64,000 nucleotides of DNA from Lonepinella koalarum. Lineage in GTDB: Bacteria; Pseudomonadota; Gammaproteobacteria; Enterobacterales; Pasteurellaceae. Made by a program: the position numbers and the translations under genes. This document shows positions 60,792 to 64,000 of this stretch, in pieces. The DNA lies in the NCBI RefSeq assembly GCF_042926695.1, contig NZ_CP170642.1, positions 806,001 through 870,000 of the forward strand, given 5' to 3'. How positions within the stretch are numbered: position 1 is the stretch's first letter; every line of letters starts with the position of its first letter. The notes under the pieces were generated by a model. That model saw only the letters and a program-made list of their open reading frames with translations, was not told the origin of the DNA and made no database searches.

Positions 60792-62723
60792 CTATTCTCT
60801 CGCAAGTGCATTAATCGGATTTAATTGTGATGCATTTTTTGCTGGCACATAGCCGAAAATCACACCGATTAAGGTCGAACAGAGTACTGCCGAAATAATC
60901 GAAAAACTGGAAAATATCATAGTAAAATCCGTCATAAACAGATTAAAAATAGTGCCAAATAAGACGGATAGCAAAATTCCTGTTACACCACCAATTAAAC
61001 AAATTAACACGGCTTCAATCAAAAACTGTTGCAAAATATTTGCTTGTCTAGCACCAATTGCCATACGAACGCCGATTTCTTTGGTACGTTCAGTCACTGA
61101 CACTAACATAATATTCATCACACCAATGCCTCCAACCACTAAGGAAATCAACGCAATAGATGAAATCAACAAGGTCATTGTGTTGGTGGTGGCTTCAATT
61201 GTTTGTTTAATCGTGTCGGTGTTCATCACAAAAAAGTCTTTTTTACCATGACGAACCTGCAATAAATTGGTCAGTCCTTTTTCTGCCACGGTGGAATTAA
61301 CATCATCACGGATTTTTACTGTGATACTATCAATTTTCTGATTACCTGAAATTTTATTCATTGCTGTGGTGTAAGGGATATAGATTTTTAGATTACTACT
61401 GCTCCCCATATTATTATTGGATTTTGCTACACCAATCACTTTTAATGGCTTTTTATTAACCATTAAAATTTGCCCGATAGGATCGCTATTTGGGAAAATC
61501 TGGTCGACGGTATTATCATCAATGACCGCTACATTTTCATTATTTGCTACATCATTCGCACCAAAAATTTTCCCTGTCACTGTGATTAAGCCTTTCACAT
61601 TAAAATATTGTTCACCCACACCATAGACTTGGGCGGTAAAACTTTGGCTACCGTAAGTCAGTGTGCCACTCACTGAACTATTTGGTGTAGAGCTTTCAAT
61701 ATAGCTTTGTTTGGCTAAAATATCACTATCGGAAACTGTCAGATTTTGATTTTTCTCAGCGCGTCGATCGCCAAATCCGGTACCATTAAAAATATCCATG
61801 GTGTTAGTCCCCATAGAATTAATATTGGCCAGAATTTTTTGTTGTGAACCGTTACCTAATGCCACCACACAAACCACAGACGTAATCCCAATAATAATTC
61901 CCAGCATGGTCAATAGTGAACGCATTTTGTGAGCTAAAATAGCGTTCACCGACATTTTAAAGGATTCCATAAACTGATCTTTATAGAAACTAAAGGCATT
62001 TTTATTGATTTTTGGTGTGGTATCTTTATGAGCAATTAAATCACTTTTACGTGTATCTTCAATAATACGACCATCTTTAATTTCAATAATCCGGTTAGCA
62101 AAATTCGCCACTTGTTTGTCGTGGGTGACTAAAATAATGGTATGCCCTTCGCTATGTAACTGGGTTAGAATTTCCATTACCGTTTCACCACTTTTACTGT
62201 CTAATGCCCCTGTTGGCTCATCTGCTAAAATAATTTCACCGCCATTCATCAAGGCTCGAGCAATACTCACCCGTTGCTGTTGTCCACCGGAAAGTTGGCT
62301 CGGTTTATTTTCTAATTTATCGCCTAAGCCTAATTTATCTAACAAACTAGCGGCTCGTGCTAAACGAGCTTGTTGATCAACACCAGCATAAATGGCCGGA
62401 AGTGCTACATTTTCCACCGCACTTAGAGTAGAAAGCAGGTTATAACGTTGGAAAATAAAACCAAATTTTTGTTGACGCAAGTCGGAAAGTTGATCTCGAT
62501 TAAGATGACTAACTTCTTGATTATCAATTTTATAAGATCCCGATGTTGCCGTATCTAAACAACCGATAATGTTCATTAAGGTCGATTTACCCGAACCCGA
62601 TTGCCCGATAATGGCAATAAAATCACCTTTTTTAATATCTAAGTCAATGTCTTTTAAAACTTGGGTACGGTTTTCACCTTCACCAAAAAATTTGTTAATG
62701 CCTTTGATTTCAATGATATTCAT
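60792..62723 (-). CDS. macB: Macrolide export ATP-binding/permease MacB
   Basis: ABC protein (643 residues) of the MacAB-TolC class. The N-terminal ATPase has Walker A GQSGSGKST, signature LSGGQQQRVSIARALMNG and Walker B ADEPTGALD. A first membrane helix follows near residue 270, then a large periplasmic domain, and three C-terminal helices including GGIGVMNIMLVSVTERTKEIG, the FtsX-like region. It couples ATP use to periplasmic export of macrolides, peptides or haem precursors in known members. The ATG lies nine bases after the macA stop. Confidence 0.94.
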   Translation of the reverse strand: MNIIEIKGINKFFGEGENRTQVLKDIDLDIKKGDFIAIIGQSGSGKSTLMNIIGCLDTATSGSYKIDNQEVSHLNRDQLSDLRQQKFGFIFQRYNLLSTLSAVENVALPAIYAGVDQQARLARAASLLDKLGLGDKLENKPSQLSGGQQQRVSIARALMNGGEIILADEPTGALDSKSGETVMEILTQLHSEGHTIILVTHDKQVANFANRIIEIKDGRIIEDTRKSDLIAHKDTTPKINKNAFSFYKDQFMESFKMSVNAILAHKMRSLLTMLGIIIGITSVVCVVALGNGSQQKILANINSMGTNTMDIFNGTGFGDRRAEKNQNLTVSDSDILAKQSYIESSTPNSSVSGTLTYGSQSFTAQVYGVGEQYFNVKGLITVTGKIFGANDVANNENVAVIDDNTVDQIFPNSDPIGQILMVNKKPLKVIGVAKSNNNMGSSSNLKIYIPYTTAMNKISGNQKIDSITVKIRDDVNSTVAEKGLTNLLQVRHGKKDFFVMNTDTIKQTIEATTNTMTLLISSIALISLVVGGIGVMNIMLVSVTERTKEIGVRMAIGARQANILQQFLIEAVLICLIGGVTGILLSVLFGTIFNLFMTDFTMIFSSFSIISAVLCSTLIGVIFGYVPAKNASQLNPINALARE

Positions 62724-62732
62724 ATCGCAACC

Positions 62733-63896
62733 TTAGAACAATCTTGGTCCACGGTTACTATTACCGACAGTTTCACCTTCCGCTACCTGAGAGGTAATCA
62801 CTTTTTCACCCTCATTTAAGCCAGATAAAATTTGGGTATTCACATCATCATTTAAGCCGATAGTAACTTCTCGTTTTTCTACCTGTTTATCATTATTTAA
62901 TACATTGACATAAACTTGATTACCATCATTTTGTAGGCTAGTGGTTGGCACTAATAAGGCATCTTTAACATCTGCAATAGTAATGGTATTTTGCGTTGTC
63001 ATGCCGATACGCAATTTACCGTCTGGGTTATCTACAACCACATTGGCATAATAATAAACGGCGTTGGTATCGGTCACATCTTCTGTATAACCATTATCAG
63101 TTAATGTTGTCATGGCTGGATCGACCGAATTAATTTGAGCATGATATTTGGTATTTGGATCAGATAGGGTAGTAAACTCAATTGACATACCTTGTTTCAC
63201 TTTAGTAATGTCCCCTTCGGAAATTTCAGGTTTCACCAACATTTTGCTTAAATCAGCCACTTGTACGATTGTTGGTGTCGTTTGATTCGCATTGACAGTT
63301 TGTCCGACAGAGACAGGAATAGAAATCACCGTACCATTTAATGGCGACACAATTTTAGTGTAACCTAAGTTAGTTTGAGCGGTGCTGACTTCAATTTCTG
63401 ATTGCTTAATAGATGCTTGTACCGTTTCAATATCCGCTTCCGCGCTGGATAGGGTATTTTTTGCTGAATTTAAATCATCTAACGTGGCTGAATTTTGCTT
63501 ATATAATTTAGCTATACGATTATAAGCTGACAATGCCACATCATAAGCTATTTTTTTTGCTTTTAATTGAGCCTGATAAGAAGACAGTTGAGCTTGCGCG
63601 GTATTTAGGTTATTGACTTGTGTTTTGGAATCAATTTCCGCAATCAAATCACCTTCTTTGACTTCTTGTCCTAAGATCACATGGATTTTTTCAATTTTTC
63701 CAGATACTTGCGCCCCCACTTCAACGCGGTTATAGCTTCGTACTGTCCCACTGGCAATCACTGATTTTTGTAAATTACCACGGTTCACTGTTTCGGTTAA
63801 ATAGGTAATTTGCGAATCTTTATCTGCTTTAAAATAAAACCAACAACTGCCACATAATGCTAGGACGATTGCTGCAATGAATAACTTCTTTTTCAT
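62733..63896 (-). CDS. macA: Macrolide export membrane-fusion protein MacA
   Basis: Periplasmic adaptor (387 residues) with an N-terminal membrane anchor (FIAAIVLALCGSCWFYF) and a beta-barrel/lipoyl/coiled-coil build. VIASGTVRSYNRVEVGAQVSG and IVSPLNGTVISIPVSVGQTV are the two lipoyl halves. The long helical hairpin between them (about residues 95-175) contacts the outer-membrane channel. It heads the macA-macB-channel run. The substrate is unknown. Confidence 0.93.
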   Translation of the reverse strand: MKKKLFIAAIVLALCGSCWFYFKADKDSQITYLTETVNRGNLQKSVIASGTVRSYNRVEVGAQVSGKIEKIHVILGQEVKEGDLIAEIDSKTQVNNLNTAQAQLSSYQAQLKAKKIAYDVALSAYNRIAKLYKQNSATLDDLNSAKNTLSSAEADIETVQASIKQSEIEVSTAQTNLGYTKIVSPLNGTVISIPVSVGQTVNANQTTPTIVQVADLSKMLVKPEISEGDITKVKQGMSIEFTTLSDPNTKYHAQINSVDPAMTTLTDNGYTEDVTDTNAVYYYANVVVDNPDGKLRIGMTTQNTITIADVKDALLVPTTSLQNDGNQVYVNVLNNDKQVEKREVTIGLNDDVNTQILSGLNEGEKVITSQVAEGETVGNSNRGPRLF

Positions 63897-63928
63897 AATA
63901 TTGTCCGATAATAATTAAAGTGAGGGGA

Positions 63929-63971
63929 AGTATAAGAGATAAATCTTAATAAATCCTTAAGTATGCTTAAT
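63929..63971 (-). promoter_or_regulatory. macA promoter with PmrA/QseB-like half-sites
   Basis: On the minus strand a TATACT -10 is present at 63934-63929, 33 bases upstream of the macA ATG, but the -35 is poor. Overlapping that position are three direct half-sites, read on the plus strand as CTTAAT (63945-63950), CTTAAG (63956-63961) and CTTAAT (63966-63971), spaced 11 and 10 bases. The first two fit YTTAAK-N5-YTTAAK, the box of PmrA/QseB-type response regulators. Confidence 0.45.
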
Positions 63972-64000
63972 AGATTGTGATTTTAGGTAAAAGTTTCATT

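Overview
The window is an A+T-rich chromosomal segment from a member of the Pasteurellaceae (Haemophilus / Avibacterium / Pasteurella side of the family). The main evidence is about 26 exact copies, read by eye, of the 9-base Haemophilus-type DNA uptake signal core AAGTGCGGT or its complement; about 0.5 would be expected by chance. The block dksA-pcnB-folK / comEC(rec2)-msbA-lpxK-kdsB ... uvrC also resembles the H. influenzae arrangement as I remember it. I cannot name the species from the sequence alone.

Layout. 1-6.1 kb: uvrD with a LexA box, rarD, and a TPP riboswitch driving thiB-thiP (no thiQ follows). 6.2-8.1 kb: tRNA-Gly and the divergent pair orn / rsgA. 8.1-10.8 kb: argA divergent from a fold-III ornithine decarboxylase, with tandem ArgR boxes between them. 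10.8-17.1 kb: an IS-end remnant, a Tat-type cpdB, and potABCD for polyamine uptake. 17.3-24.9 kb: pepT, then cydD-cydC, trxB, a CnoX-like co-chaperone and a DUF2310 zinc-ribbon protein on the minus strand. 25-27.3 kb: a MntA-HepT toxin-antitoxin pair coupled to yqcC-truC, then grxB. 27.5-32.9 kb: tRNA-Cys, Leu and Gly with pgsA, then parC and parE, separated and flanked by REPIN-like palindromes. 33-36 kb: an orphan XRE antitoxin-like regulator, a hairpin-rich spacer, a small lipoprotein gene and uup. 36.3-48.7 kb: folK, pcnB (apparent AUU start), dksA, comEC, msbA-lpxK-kdsB, a DUF4198 periplasmic protein, and uvrC with a uracil-DNA-glycosylase-fold gene and a small yoaH-family gene. 48.9-53.7 kb: ppc, then a decayed gluconate locus in which 5'-truncated permease and kinase fragments are joined by an inversion. 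That locus also holds a ParE/RelE toxin-antitoxin pair and an intact gntR. 53.8-64 kb: selD, xseB-ispA-dxs, dapB and a MacA-MacB-outer-membrane-lipoprotein efflux set.

Functional themes are DNA repair and topology (uvrD, uvrC, parC, parE, xseB), competence (comEC plus uptake signals), polyamine and ornithine metabolism (argA, ornithine decarboxylase, potABCD), envelope biogenesis (msbA, lpxK, kdsB, pgsA, ispA/dxs), redox homeostasis (cydCD, trxB, CnoX, grxB) and translation or RNA maturation (tRNAs, truC, orn, rsgA, pcnB).

Most of the window is ordinary core genome. The accessory or less expected parts are the gluconate scar, the two toxin-antitoxin pairs, the orphan regulator with its hairpin-rich spacer, the REPIN-like repeats and several candidate operators. 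I did not see a convincing wholly new multi-gene system. All coordinates and motif matches were read by eye without database searches.
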